Positions 33,987 to 43,067 of a DNA stretch of 64,000 bases are shown piece by piece. Origin of the DNA: Ruania albidiflava DSM 18029 (GTDB taxonomy: Bacteria > Actinomycetota > Actinomycetes > Actinomycetales > Beutenbergiaceae); assembly GCF_000421225.1 (NCBI RefSeq), contig NZ_ATWL01000001.1:62001-126000 (forward strand), written 5' to 3'. Below the pieces are notes generated by a model. That model was not told where the DNA came from and did not search any database. It was given only the letters and a program-made list of their open reading frames with translations. How positions within the stretch are numbered: the first letter of the stretch is position 1; every line of letters begins with the position of its first letter. The translations under genes and the position numbers were made by a program.

Positions 33987-34451
33987 GTGCCCCGCGTCGT
34001 CCTCATGTGCGGTCCGGCCGGTTCCGGGAAGACCACCTACGCCCGCGGTCTGGAGCAGCAGGGACTGGTCCGCCTGTCGATCGACGAGGAAGCCTGGGCT
34101 CGGGGCTACCGGCGCCAGCCGCTCGACGAGGAGGTGGTCGCCCAGATCGAGGGTGGGCTACGAGGGCGTCTCGTCTCGCTGGTGCGTGCTGGCCGGGACG
34201 TGGTCGTGGACCTCTCCTTCTGGTCGCAGCAGAAGCGCGCGGAGTACCGTGCCCTGCTCACCGAGCTGGGTGTGCTGGCCGAGACGGTCTACCTGGCGAC
34301 GCCGCGGGAAGTGGTGCTGGCACGGGTGGCAGCACGCTCGGGGGCAGGTGCCGACGACGTGCAGCTCAGCCCGGCGACCGCCGCCCGCTACTTCGACCAC
34401 TTCGAGGTACCGACCGAGGACGAAGGACCTCTGCTCGTCGTCGAGAGCTGA
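33987..34451 (+). CDS. Small P-loop kinase-like ATPase
   Basis: 154 residues. It opens with VVLMCGPAGSGKTTYARGLE (Walker A, residues 9-16) and has VVVDLSFWSQQKRAEY with the acidic Walker B-like residue and a helper Arg. It ends in ATAARYFDHFEVPTEDEG. This is the AAA_33 type of single-domain kinases that includes antibiotic and polynucleotide-kinase relatives, often named predicted kinase. Substrate unknown. It stands between the xyloside operon and the TetR gene with which it converges (28 bases apart), so it may have nothing to do with sugars. Confidence 0.75.
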   Translation: MPRVVLMCGPAGSGKTTYARGLEQQGLVRLSIDEEAWARGYRRQPLDEEVVAQIEGGLRGRLVSLVRAGRDVVVDLSFWSQQKRAEYRALLTELGVLAETVYLATPREVVLARVAARSGAGADDVQLSPATAARYFDHFEVPTEDEGPLLVVES

Positions 34452-34479
34452 TCGCCGGCCCGTCGCGGGCACCCCGGCA

Positions 34480-35103
34480 TCACTCCTGCGGCGACGGCTC
34501 CGGGGCGGTGGGCGGCTCCGGGGCAGCGAGGGCGGTCAGCGCCCGGGCTGCCGCCGCGAGCGCATCACGGGCCGCACGGTCGTCCCGGTCCACCAACCAG
34601 GTCAGGGTGAGCCCGTCGGTGACGTGCACCAGCAACCGGGCCACCGTGCCGAGCGGTACCTGCCAGCGCGTCCCGGTCTCGGAGGCCGCCAGCTGGAGAG
34701 CGGCCGCAGCGATCTCCCGGTAACGGCGGTACTGGTGCTGCGCCAGCTCCGGTTGGCTCCGGATGGCGTACTGGGTGAGCTCCAGCATCGCCTGCTCCCG
34801 CAGTGGGTCGGCCCGCAGGTGCTCCAGGTACCCGGTGAGTCCCTCGATCAGCAGCTCCTCCAAGGTCTTTCCCGCCAGCTCCTGGGGCAGCACGGCCGCC
34901 TGCTCGCCGTCGGTGACCTCGGTGATGAGCATCTCCAGCAGCTCCTCGCGGGAGGTGAAGGCGTAGTGGAAGCTGGCCAGGGACATGCCTGCCTCGGCCA
35001 CGACCGCACGCGCCGAGGTTGCGGCCAGGCCTCGGGTGGCGATCACCGTGAACGCTGCGGCGACCAGCTGGCGACGGCGTTGTTCCACCGGGATGCGCAC
35101 CAT
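34480..35103 (-). CDS. TetR-family transcription regulator
   Basis: 207 residues from the ATG at 35103, which is preceded by GGTGGAG; an ATG at 35124 has no site. The helix-turn-helix is TSARAVVAEAGMSLASFHYAF with LVAAAFTVIATRG before it. The C-terminal domain is helical and ends in a Pro/Glu tail. It is divergent from the GH1-transporter-sulfatase genes. The exact 20-bp palindrome between them is the likely operator, so it probably represses both sides until a glycoside or its product binds. Confidence 0.9.
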   Translation of the reverse strand: MVRIPVEQRRRQLVAAAFTVIATRGLAATSARAVVAEAGMSLASFHYAFTSREELLEMLITEVTDGEQAAVLPQELAGKTLEELLIEGLTGYLEHLRADPLREQAMLELTQYAIRSQPELAQHQYRRYREIAAAALQLAASETGTRWQVPLGTVARLLVHVTDGLTLTWLVDRDDRAARDALAAAARALTALAAPEPPTAPEPSPQE

Positions 35104-35174
35104 CGTCTCCACCCTCTCGACCATCGACCTGCAGCTGTTTGCCAGGGCCTCGGACCGCGCCTAGGCTAGCGCGA

Positions 35175-35194
35175 ACTGGGACGATCGTCCCAGT
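35175..35194. promoter_or_regulatory. Perfect 20-bp palindrome, TetR operator candidate
   Basis: ACTGGGACGATCGTCCCAGT is fully self-complementary. It is 71 bases before the tetR-type ATG and 44 before the GH1 start, the usual place and size of a TetR operator. Confidence 0.8.
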
Positions 35195-35238
35195 ATGGGC
35201 GACGGCGGACGTCGAGGTCCGCTCAGGAGGCATCTGAC

Positions 35239-36687
35239 GTGGACCACGATTCGACCGACCAGCTCATCCTTCCGGACGGCTTCCTGGTGGGCACCGCGAC
35301 CGCAGCGGCCCAGGTGGAAGGAGGTGTGGCCGCCGGTGGACGCACCCGGAGCGTGTGGGAGGCGTTCAGCGCCGAGCCCGGGCGGATCCTGGACGGCAGC
35401 GACACGTCGGTGACCACCGACCACTATCACCGCTACCGCGAGGACGTAGCGCTGATGAGCGACCTGGGGGTGGACGCCTACCGGTTCTCCCTGTCCTGGA
35501 CGCGTCTGCAGCCGCACGGCAGCGGTGCGTTGGACGCAGCGGGGGTGGACTTCTACGACCGGCTGCTCGACGAGCTGCTCGCCGCCGGGATCGCACCGTT
35601 CGTCACCCTGACGCACTGGGACCTACCGGTGGAGTACACCGGTGGCTGGCTGGACCGGGACACCGCAGCACGGTTCGGTGAGCTGGCAGCGCTGGCGGGT
35701 GACCGGTTCGGCGACCGGGTGCACACGTGGATCACGCTGAACGAGCCGGCCACGGTCACGTTGAACGGCTACGCCCTCGGGCTGCACGCCCCGGGCCAGA
35801 GCCTGCTGTTCGACGCACTACCGACCGTCCACCACCAGCTGCTCGCCCACGGTCTGGGGGTGCAGGCGCTACGTGCGGCTGGTGTACGCGGGCAGATCGG
35901 TATCACCAACGTGCACTCGCCGGTGCTGCCCGCCAGCGGCAGCCCGGACGACCAGCTGATGGCCGTGCTGTTCGACCTGGTGCACAACCGGGTGTTTGCC
36001 GACCCGGTGCTCCTGGGCCACTACCCGCAGGTGCCGGCCGAGCTGGCCGACCTGTTCGGATCGTTGGCGGAGGTCCCGGCAGCAGACCTGGCCACGATCG
36101 CCCAACCGTTGGACTGCTACGGACTGAACTACTACATGCCATCCCGCGTGGCCGCTGGTGCCGGGGACGGCAGCAGCCCGGACGGCAGCAGTGCTGCGAT
36201 GGCGGCGGCCCCGTTCCGGCTCCTGGACCTGGACGGCTACCAGCGCACCGGTTTCGGCTGGCCGGTGGCACCGGAGTTCCTCAGCGTCACCCTCACCGAG
36301 ATGGCGCACCGTTACGGCGCGCAGCTGCCGCCGGTGTACATCACCGAGGGTGGGGCGAGCTTCCCGGACGTCCCCGGTCCGGACGGCACGGTCGCCGACG
36401 ACCAGCGCATCGACTACCTGCACCGGCACATCGCGGCGGCACTCGCTGCGACCTGCCCGGGCGGTCCGGCCGAGGAGCTGGACCTGCGCGGCTACTTCGT
36501 CTGGTCGCTGCTGGACAACTGGGAGTGGGCCGCCGGCTTCAGCCAGCGGTTCGGGCTGGTGCACGTGGACTTCGACACGCTGGTACGCACCCCGAAGGCG
36601 TCCTTCCGCTGGTTGCAGGACGTGCTCGCCCGACGCCGGCAGGCTCTGGGACGCCCGCCCGTGGCAGCACACCGCGGGCAGCGATGA
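35239..36687 (+). CDS. GH1 beta-glucosidase / 6-phospho-beta-glucosidase family enzyme
   Basis: 482 residues. GH1 marks: FLVGTATAAAQVEGGV at the N-terminus, YRFSLSWTRLQPHGSG, ITLNEPATV with the acid/base E169, and YITEGGASFPD with the nucleophile E370. The common ITENG reads ITEGG, a variant seen in actinobacteria. It has no signal peptide, so it is intracellular, cleaving a beta-glycoside taken up by the transporter encoded next. The GTG at 35239 has AGGAGG upstream. The transporter start overlaps its stop (ATGA). Specificity for gluco-, galacto- or xyloside cannot be told. Confidence 0.93.
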   Translation: MDHDSTDQLILPDGFLVGTATAAAQVEGGVAAGGRTRSVWEAFSAEPGRILDGSDTSVTTDHYHRYREDVALMSDLGVDAYRFSLSWTRLQPHGSGALDAAGVDFYDRLLDELLAAGIAPFVTLTHWDLPVEYTGGWLDRDTAARFGELAALAGDRFGDRVHTWITLNEPATVTLNGYALGLHAPGQSLLFDALPTVHHQLLAHGLGVQALRAAGVRGQIGITNVHSPVLPASGSPDDQLMAVLFDLVHNRVFADPVLLGHYPQVPAELADLFGSLAEVPAADLATIAQPLDCYGLNYYMPSRVAAGAGDGSSPDGSSAAMAAAPFRLLDLDGYQRTGFGWPVAPEFLSVTLTEMAHRYGAQLPPVYITEGGASFPDVPGPDGTVADDQRIDYLHRHIAAALAATCPGGPAEELDLRGYFVWSLLDNWEWAAGFSQRFGLVHVDFDTLVRTPKASFRWLQDVLARRRQALGRPPVAAHRGQR

Positions 36688-37916
36688 CCAGCCCGACCGC
36701 GGCCCGTCCCGGTGCTGCAGCGCAGCAACCGGTCGGTCCCGGTTGGTTGCTCGGTTTCGCTGCCGCCTGGTTCGGGTTCTGGTTGCTGGTGATGTTGCCC
36801 GGGCAGTTCATGGTGGTCAAGCTCGCCAGCGTGATCGACCCGGTCGACAAGGTCGCGCTCTCCTCAGCTCTGATCGCAGTGATGGCGGTGGTGATCGTGG
36901 TGTCCGTGCCGATCGTCGGCTGGTTGTGCGACCGCAGCCGGCCGCGATTCGGGCGCCGGCGCACCTGGGCGCTGGCCGGTCTGTTGCTGGGTACTGTGCC
37001 GTTCGCGTTCGTGGGCTTTCAGCAGGGCGGTCTCGGTGCCGGTGTGCTGCTCGCCCTGGTGGCACTGGGCGAGGCGATCATGCTGGTCTCGCTCTCGGCG
37101 ATCATCGCCGACCGCGTGCCGCACGGGCAGCGGGGCAGCGCCTCTGCGGCGATGGGTGTGCCACAGGTGATCGCACTGGCCGGGGGCATGGTCCTGGTCA
37201 CCGAGGTGATCACGGACGTGGGGCACAGCTGGCTGGTGATCGCCGTGCTCGCCCTGCTGTGCCCGCTGCCGTTCCTGCTGCGCTACCGCGAGGTGGAGGC
37301 GCCGCCGACCCCATCGCGCCGGTGGGCTGCCGGCGGGCCACGCCGTCGGGTGGACCTGGCCCGGTACCACGACTACACCTGGGCGTTGGTCTCCCGGGTG
37401 CTGATCAATGGCGGCAACCTGGTGGGCACCACCTATCTGCTCTACTTCCTCGCCGACGTGCTTGGTCTGCCCGACCCGGACGGGGCGCTCCTGGTGCTGG
37501 TGCTCGTCTACCTGCTGGCCTGCGGGCTCGCCTCCTGGGCAGGTGGAAGGCTGACCGACCGGGTCGGACGACGGCGACCGTTCGTCGCCGTAGCAGGGGC
37601 ACTGCAGGCGGCCGCCGCCCTGACGTTGGCCCTGGTGCCGACCTGGGATGCCGCGATCGTCGCCGCTGTGCTGCTGGGGCTAGGGTTCGGCACGTTTCTG
37701 TCCGTGGACCAGGCGCTGCTCACCGACGTCCTGCCCGACCCGGCCACCCGTGCCCGCGACCTGGGCATCGTCAACTCCGCCCAGCACCTGCCGATGGCGC
37801 CGCTGGTCGGGTGGGCCGTGCTCAGCGTGGCCGGCTACAGCGAGCTGTACGTGGTGGCCGCGGTGATCATGCTCGCCGGAGCCGCCGCGGTGTACCAGAT
37901 CCGGTCCGTAGCCTAG
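36684..37916 (+). CDS. MFS / GPH-type sugar transporter
   Basis: 410 residues and about twelve helices. Between helices 2 and 3 it has GWLCDRSRPRFGRRRTWAL, the D-R-T/S-x-x-RFGRRRPW pattern of the GPH glycoside:cation symporters. The repeat in the second half is GRLTDRVGRRRPFVAVAG. Coupled by ATGA to the GH1 gene, so it probably brings in the glycoside that enzyme cuts. It lacks the long C-terminal domain of the lactose type. Confidence 0.88.
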   Translation: MTSPTAARPGAAAQQPVGPGWLLGFAAAWFGFWLLVMLPGQFMVVKLASVIDPVDKVALSSALIAVMAVVIVVSVPIVGWLCDRSRPRFGRRRTWALAGLLLGTVPFAFVGFQQGGLGAGVLLALVALGEAIMLVSLSAIIADRVPHGQRGSASAAMGVPQVIALAGGMVLVTEVITDVGHSWLVIAVLALLCPLPFLLRYREVEAPPTPSRRWAAGGPRRRVDLARYHDYTWALVSRVLINGGNLVGTTYLLYFLADVLGLPDPDGALLVLVLVYLLACGLASWAGGRLTDRVGRRRPFVAVAGALQAAAALTLALVPTWDAAIVAAVLLGLGFGTFLSVDQALLTDVLPDPATRARDLGIVNSAQHLPMAPLVGWAVLSVAGYSELYVVAAVIMLAGAAAVYQIRSVA

Positions 37917-37962
37917 ATGGAGGTCCGCAGAGCCTCCGAGCTCACCGAGAAGGGATGTTTCG

Positions 37963-39738
37963 TTGCGCGCGATCGTCGTCATGTTCGACACCCTGAACCG
38001 CCGCTTCCTGCCGCCCTATGGGGCCAAGGGGGTGCACGCACCGAACTTCGAGCGGCTCGCCCAGCACTCGGTGCAGTTCGACAACTGCTATGGCGGCTCG
38101 ATGCCGTGCATGCCTGCCCGCCGGGAGATGCACACCGCCCGGTACAACTTCTTGCACCGCTCCTGGGGGCCGTTGGAGCCGTTCGACGACTCGGTGCCGC
38201 AGCTGCTCACCGAGTCGGGCGTGTACACCCATCTGGTCACCGACCACCAGCACTACTGGCTCGACGGTGGTGCCACCTACCACCCGCGGTTCCGCACCTT
38301 CGAGCTGTTCCGCGGTCAGGAAGGGGACGAGTGGAAGGGGCACGTGGCCGACCCGGACCTCAGTGATATCGCCCCGTTCACCGGCAACCACGAGCTCCGC
38401 CGCCAGGACCGGATCAACCGGGGGTACCTGACCACCGAGGCGGAGCACCCGCAGACCCGCACGTTCGATGCCGGCCTGCACTTCATCGACACCAACGCCG
38501 ACCAGGACTCCTGGATGGTGCAGATCGAGACCTTCGACCCGCACGAACCGTTCTTCAGCTATGAGCAGTACCACCAGCTGTACGAGCAGGTGGCCACCGA
38601 CTCCGGGCTGGAGTTCGACTGGCCCGACTACGTGCCGGTCACCCAGAGCGAGGCGGACCTGGCGCACCTGCAGCGTCGCTACCTGGCGCTGCTGTCGATG
38701 TGCGACCACTCCCTGGGCCGGGTGCTGGACGCGATGGACCGGCACCAGATGTGGGACGACACCATGCTGATCGTGTGCACCGACCACGGTCTGCTGCTCG
38801 GCGAGCACGACTGGCTGGGCAAGAACGTCATGCCGCTGTACGACGAGACCATCCACACCCCGTTGTTCGTCTGGGATCCGCGCACCGGCGTGGCCGGGGA
38901 GAGCCGAGACGCGCTGGTGCAGACGATCGACCTCGGACCCACTCTGCTCGAGGCGTTCGGTCTGGAGCCCACACCGGACATGCAGGGCCGCTCGCTGGCG
39001 GAGGTGATCCGGGCCGGGACACCGGTGCGGGACGCGGCACTGTTCGGGCTGCACGGTGGCCACGTGTGCGTGACCGACGGGCGGTACGTGTACATGCGTG
39101 CCTGCGCCGGGGACGACAACCAGCCGCTCTTCGACTACACGCTGATGCCGACCTCGATGCGTGGCCGGTTCACTCCGGAAGTGCTCGCCCGCGCTGAGCT
39201 GGTGGCCCCGTTCGGATTCACCAAGGGGGTCCCGGTGCTGAAGGTCCCGGCGATCGGACCGAACAACCCGGCCGCTTTCGGTTCCTTGCTGTTCGACCTG
39301 GCCACCGACCCGGTCCAGGCCGACCCGCTCACCGATCCGACGTTGGAGCAACAGATGGCCGAGCTGCTCGTGGCGCTGATGCGCGCGAACGAGGCGCCCG
39401 CGGAGCAGTTCGAACGGCTCGGTCTGCCCGCGACCGGACCGGTGCTCGTCGAGCACCTCGCGCTCGCTGCAGGGTCCGCCCCGAAGAGCACGGGACCCGA
39501 TCCCCAGCTCCTGGCCGCGCTCGAGCAGACACCGCTGGGCACCCGGACCGTGCGTGAGCTGCGCGCCGACCGCGAAGCACTGGAGCAGCTGCGCAGCGTT
39601 CTCGGCGACTTGGTGGACGCACCGCTGCCGGCCCAGGCCGAGCAGATGACGCTGGTGCAGATTGCGGGATCCACCACCGGACTGCTCGGGGAGGCGCAGC
39701 TGCGTGCTCTGGCCGAGATCTTCAACAGCGGCCCCTGA
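37963..39738 (+). CDS. C-type sulfatase without signal peptide
   Basis: 591 residues. The alkaline-phosphatase fold starts at once: [17 protein letters not shown] has the metal Asp at position 9, leaving no room for a signal peptide, so it is cytoplasmic. The active-site signature is CMPAR (C49-x-P51-x-R53), where Cys is oxidised to formylglycine by a maturase not found here. Further marks are [18 protein letters not shown] with metal-binding Asp-His, and the C-terminal half has a long helical extension of about 100 residues after the usual end. TTG start with AAGGGA upstream, 46 bases behind the transporter. It would remove sulfate from the imported sugar (inference). Confidence 0.85.
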   Translation: MRAIVVMFDTLNRRFLPPYGAKGVHAPNFERLAQHSVQFDNCYGGSMPCMPARREMHTARYNFLHRSWGPLEPFDDSVPQLLTESGVYTHLVTDHQHYWLDGGATYHPRFRTFELFRGQEGDEWKGHVADPDLSDIAPFTGNHELRRQDRINRGYLTTEAEHPQTRTFDAGLHFIDTNADQDSWMVQIETFDPHEPFFSYEQYHQLYEQVATDSGLEFDWPDYVPVTQSEADLAHLQRRYLALLSMCDHSLGRVLDAMDRHQMWDDTMLIVCTDHGLLLGEHDWLGKNVMPLYDETIHTPLFVWDPRTGVAGESRDALVQTIDLGPTLLEAFGLEPTPDMQGRSLAEVIRAGTPVRDAALFGLHGGHVCVTDGRYVYMRACAGDDNQPLFDYTLMPTSMRGRFTPEVLARAELVAPFGFTKGVPVLKVPAIGPNNPAAFGSLLFDLATDPVQADPLTDPTLEQQMAELLVALMRANEAPAEQFERLGLPATGPVLVEHLALAAGSAPKSTGPDPQLLAALEQTPLGTRTVRELRADREALEQLRSVLGDLVDAPLPAQAEQMTLVQIAGSTTGLLGEAQLRALAEIFNSGP

Positions 39739-39750
39739 CCCCACCATTCC

Positions 39751-39806
39751 CGACCGCTCGGGTTCGCGGCCGGGAAGGGCTTTCCGGCCGCGAACCCGAG
39801 CGGTCG
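39751..39806. repeat. Perfect palindrome (23-bp arms) behind the sulfatase gene
   Basis: Arms 39751-39773 and 39784-39806 pair without a mismatch around the loop GAAGGGCTTT, and an outer CCCCACC (39739-39745) pairs with GGGGTGG (39813-39819). The arms contain GGTTCGCGGC and GCCGCGAACC, like the hairpins at 9750 and 59470. It lies between the sulfatase stop and the thrS promoter, a likely terminator. Confidence 0.8.
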
Positions 39807-39896
39807 CGACCCGGGGTGGTTTTGAGGTACAGGGTGGCCCCAGTGACTCGCTACGATCGACGAGACCGATACCGACCCACCCCAAGGAGCACGACC

Positions 39897-41903
39897 GTGC
39901 CCGAGATCTCCCTGCTCATCGATGGAACACAGCGTTCGTTCCCGGCGGGCACCACGGGCACCGACGTGTTCGGCCAGGACCGGGCCATCGTGGCAGTGCG
40001 GGTGGACGGTCAGCTGCGCGACCTGGTGGCCGAGCTGCCGAACGGCGGTGAGGTCGAGGGGGTACGCATCGACTCCCCGGACGGGCTGAACATCCTGCGG
40101 CACTCCGCAGCACACGTGCTCGCCCAGGCTGTGCAGCAGGTGAACCCGGACGCAAGGCTCGGCATCGGACCGCCGATCACCGACGGCTTCTACTACGACT
40201 TCGACGTGGCCGAACCGTTCACCCCGGACCAGCTCAAGGCGTTGGAGAAGGCGATGCAGCGGATCGTCAAGGAGGGGCAGACGTTCCGCCGGCGGGTGGT
40301 CAGCGACGAGGAGGCGCGCGCGGAGCTGGCTGCTGAGCCGTACAAGCTCGAGCTGATCGGGCTCAAGGGTTCCGGTGGCGACGCCGCCGAGGCCGCAGAA
40401 GGGGCTTCGGTGGAGGTCGGCGCCGGTGAGCTGACCATCTACGACAACGTGCGCCGCAGCGGTGAGGTGGCGTGGAAGGACCTGTGCCGTGGCCCGCACC
40501 TGCCTTCCACCCGGTTGATCGGCAACGGTTTCTCCCTGATGCGCAGCGCGGCCGCCTACTGGCGCGGCAGCGAGAAGAACCCGCAGCTGCAGCGCATCTA
40601 CGGCACCGCGTGGCCGACCAAGGAGGAGCTGGTCGCCTACAAGGACCGGCTCGCCGAGGCCGAGAGGCGGGACCACCGCAAGCTGGGCGCAGAGCTCGAC
40701 CTGTTCTCCTTCCCGGAGGAGATCGGTTCCGGGCTGCCGGTGTTCCACCCCAAGGGCGCGATGATCCGGATGGAGATGGAGGACTACTCCCGCCGGCGGC
40801 ACGTGCAGGCGGGGTACTCCTTCGTCACCACCCCGCACATCACCAAGTCGAAGCTGTTCGAGACCTCCAAGCACCTGGAGTGGTACGCCGAGGGGATGTA
40901 CCCGCCGATGCACGTGGACGAGGTGCGCGAGGGTGAGGAGATCATCAAGCCCGGCCAGGACTACTACCTGAAGCCGATGAACTGCCCGATGCACAACCTG
41001 GTGTACAGCTCCCGGGGCCGGTCCTACCGGGAGCTGCCGCTGCGGCTGTTCGAGTTCGGTCACGTGTACCGGTACGAGAAGTCCGGGGTGGTGCACGGCC
41101 TGACCAGGGCGCGCGGCTTCACCCAGGACGATGCCCACATCTACTGCAGCCACGAGCAGATGCGTGACGAGCTCGGCTCGCTGCTGACCTTCGTGCTCGA
41201 CCTGCTCAAGGACTACGGGCTGGACGACTTCTACCTCGAGCTCTCCACCCGGGACCCGGAGAAGTCCGTGGGTGATGAGGCCACCTGGGAGGAGGCCACC
41301 CGGACCCTGGCCGAGGTGGCCACCGCCTCCGGACTGGACCTGGTGCCCGACCCCGGCGGGGCAGCGTTCTACGGGCCGAAGATCTCCGTGCAGGCCAAGG
41401 ACGCCATCGGCCGCACCTGGCAGCTGTCCACCATCCAGCTGGACTTCTTCGAACCGGAGCTGTTCGACCTGGAGTACACGGCAGCCGACGGGTCACGGCA
41501 GCGGCCGGTGATGATCCACCGGGCGCTGTTCGGGTCTATCGAACGCTTCTTCGGGGTGCTGCTGGAGCACTACGCCGGTGCGTTCCCCCCGTGGCTGGCG
41601 CCGGTGCAGGTGCAGGCGGTGCCGGTCGCTGAGGTCTTCGAGGACTACCTCGGCGACGTCGTGGCCCGGCTGCGTGCCGCGGGGGTCCGTGCCGAGCTGG
41701 ACACCTCCGACGACCGGTTCAACAAGAAGATCCGCACCGCCACGAAGCAGAAGGTGCCGTTCGTGCTCATCGCCGGCGGCGAGGACGCGGAGGCAGGGGC
41801 CGTCTCCTTCCGGTACCGGGACGGCAGCCAGCGCAACGGCGTCCCGGTCCAGGAGGCGATCAGCTTGATCACCGACGCGATCACCACCCGGGTGCAGGTC
41901 TGA
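39897..41903 (+). CDS. thrS: Threonyl-tRNA synthetase
   Basis: 668 residues with the full domain set. TGS domain (about 1-62), editing domain (about 65-240, with [13 protein letters not shown] and [14 protein letters not shown]), class II core with [25 protein letters not shown] holding the zinc-binding Cys, [13 protein letters not shown], and the anticodon domain (from about 565, [14 protein letters not shown]). The GTG at 39897 has AAGGAG upstream and gives the usual N-terminus. TACGAT at 39852-39857 is a possible -10. First gene of a run to pimA with very small gaps or overlaps. Confidence 0.96.
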   Translation: MPEISLLIDGTQRSFPAGTTGTDVFGQDRAIVAVRVDGQLRDLVAELPNGGEVEGVRIDSPDGLNILRHSAAHVLAQAVQQVNPDARLGIGPPITDGFYYDFDVAEPFTPDQLKALEKAMQRIVKEGQTFRRRVVSDEEARAELAAEPYKLELIGLKGSGGDAAEAAEGASVEVGAGELTIYDNVRRSGEVAWKDLCRGPHLPSTRLIGNGFSLMRSAAAYWRGSEKNPQLQRIYGTAWPTKEELVAYKDRLAEAERRDHRKLGAELDLFSFPEEIGSGLPVFHPKGAMIRMEMEDYSRRRHVQAGYSFVTTPHITKSKLFETSKHLEWYAEGMYPPMHVDEVREGEEIIKPGQDYYLKPMNCPMHNLVYSSRGRSYRELPLRLFEFGHVYRYEKSGVVHGLTRARGFTQDDAHIYCSHEQMRDELGSLLTFVLDLLKDYGLDDFYLELSTRDPEKSVGDEATWEEATRTLAEVATASGLDLVPDPGGAAFYGPKISVQAKDAIGRTWQLSTIQLDFFEPELFDLEYTAADGSRQRPVMIHRALFGSIERFFGVLLEHYAGAFPPWLAPVQVQAVPVAEVFEDYLGDVVARLRAAGVRAELDTSDDRFNKKIRTATKQKVPFVLIAGGEDAEAGAVSFRYRDGSQRNGVPVQEAISLITDAITTRVQV

Positions 41904-41905
41904 GC

Positions 41906-42451
41906 ATGGAGGAGGCGGAGCAGCACCCGGCAGTCCCGGACGGGTACGACCGGTTGTGGACCCCGCACCGGATGGCCTACATCGACGGGGAGAACAAGCC
42001 CTCCGACGACAACGCCGGGCCGGGCTGCCCGTTCTGCGCCGCACCAGCGCAGACCGACGAGCAGGCGCTCGTCGTGCACCGGGGTGAGAGCTGCTACGCG
42101 GTGCTCAACCTGTACCCGTACAACCCGGGGCACCTGCTCATCTGCCCCTACCGGCACGTCCCGGACCTGACTACGATGACCGCCGTCGAACGGGCGGAGA
42201 TGACCGAGCTGAGCGCTGCGGCGATGCGCACGCTACAGCAGGTGAAGGCCTGCGACGGGTTCAACCTGGGGATGAACGCTGGTGCGGTAGCCGGTGCCGG
42301 CGTGGCCGGGCACGTGCACCAGCACGTGGTACCGCGTTGGGCCGGGGACTCCAACTTCCTGCCGATCGTGGGCCGTGCGCGTGCGTTGCCGGAGCTGCTC
42401 GGCCAGACTCGTGCGCAGCTGGCCAGCGGGTGGGTCGATGGTCCTCGGTAA
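41906..42451 (+). CDS. HIT-domain protein, AP4A phosphorylase-like
   Basis: 181 residues. It starts two bases after thrS, the same place as Mycobacterium tuberculosis Rv2613c, an AP4A phosphorylase. CPFCAAPAQTDEQAL holds a CxxC, LNLYPYNPGHLLICPYRHV is the HIT core, and HVHQHVVPRWAGDSNF is the triad (H-x-H-x-H). The Gln inside HVHQHV matches the phosphorylase subgroup more than the Hint group, so this one is likely different in role from the HIT protein at 9243-9668. Confidence 0.85.
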   Translation: MEEAEQHPAVPDGYDRLWTPHRMAYIDGENKPSDDNAGPGCPFCAAPAQTDEQALVVHRGESCYAVLNLYPYNPGHLLICPYRHVPDLTTMTAVERAEMTELSAAAMRTLQQVKACDGFNLGMNAGAVAGAGVAGHVHQHVVPRWAGDSNFLPIVGRARALPELLGQTRAQLASGWVDGPR

Positions 42452-43067
42452 CCACGGGCGGGGTTTCACCGCGGCGGTGTTCGGGCCGCTGGCACACCTG
42501 CTGGTGCGCCTGCGGGTGAGCCCGAACGTGGTGACCGTGATCGGCACCGTGGCCACCAGTGCAGCCGCCCTGCTGCTGCTGCCGCCCGGGCACCTGGTGG
42601 CCGGCGTGCTGGTGGTGCTGGTGCTCGCCTTCGCCGACTCGGTCGACGGGTTGATGGCGCGGGAGCTGGGTCGGGAGAGCGCGTTCGGCGCCTACCTGGA
42701 CTCCACCATGGACCGCATCACCGACGCCGCGATCTTCACCGCTCTGGGCCTGTACCTGCTCGGGCAGGACGAGCAGCGCTGGCAGGGACTCGGCCTCGGC
42801 CTGGCGATGGCGTGTGTGTTCGCCGGGATGCTGGTCTCCTATGCCCGCGCCCGGGCGGAGGGTCTGGGGATCAGCGCCAAGGCCGGCATCGCAGAGCGCA
42901 CCGACCGGCTGGTGTTCGCCGGGATCGCCACGCTCGCGGTGGGTCTTGGCGCCTCACCGGTGGTGCTGGTGGTCGCGCTGGCGTTGCTGGTGCTGGCCAA
43001 CCTGGTCACCGTGGTGCAACGCAGCCTGGTGGTCCACCGGGCCTCGACCGAGCAGGAGCGCACATGA
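42438..43067 (+). CDS. pgsA: CDP-alcohol phosphatidyltransferase, phosphatidylinositol phosphate synthase
   Basis: 209 residues, about six helices. It has the complete CDP-alcohol motif DSVDGLMARELGRES followed by GAYLDSTMDR: D-x2-D-G-x2-A-R-x8-G-x3-D-x3-D. In actinobacteria the member at this place couples CDP-diacylglycerol to inositol phosphate. The ATG at 42438 lies 14 bases inside the HIT gene. The next start overlaps its stop (ATGA). Gene order, not sequence, decides the inositol over glycerol use. Confidence 0.9.
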   Translation: MVLGNHGRGFTAAVFGPLAHLLVRLRVSPNVVTVIGTVATSAAALLLLPPGHLVAGVLVVLVLAFADSVDGLMARELGRESAFGAYLDSTMDRITDAAIFTALGLYLLGQDEQRWQGLGLGLAMACVFAGMLVSYARARAEGLGISAKAGIAERTDRLVFAGIATLAVGLGASPVVLVVALALLVLANLVTVVQRSLVVHRASTEQERT

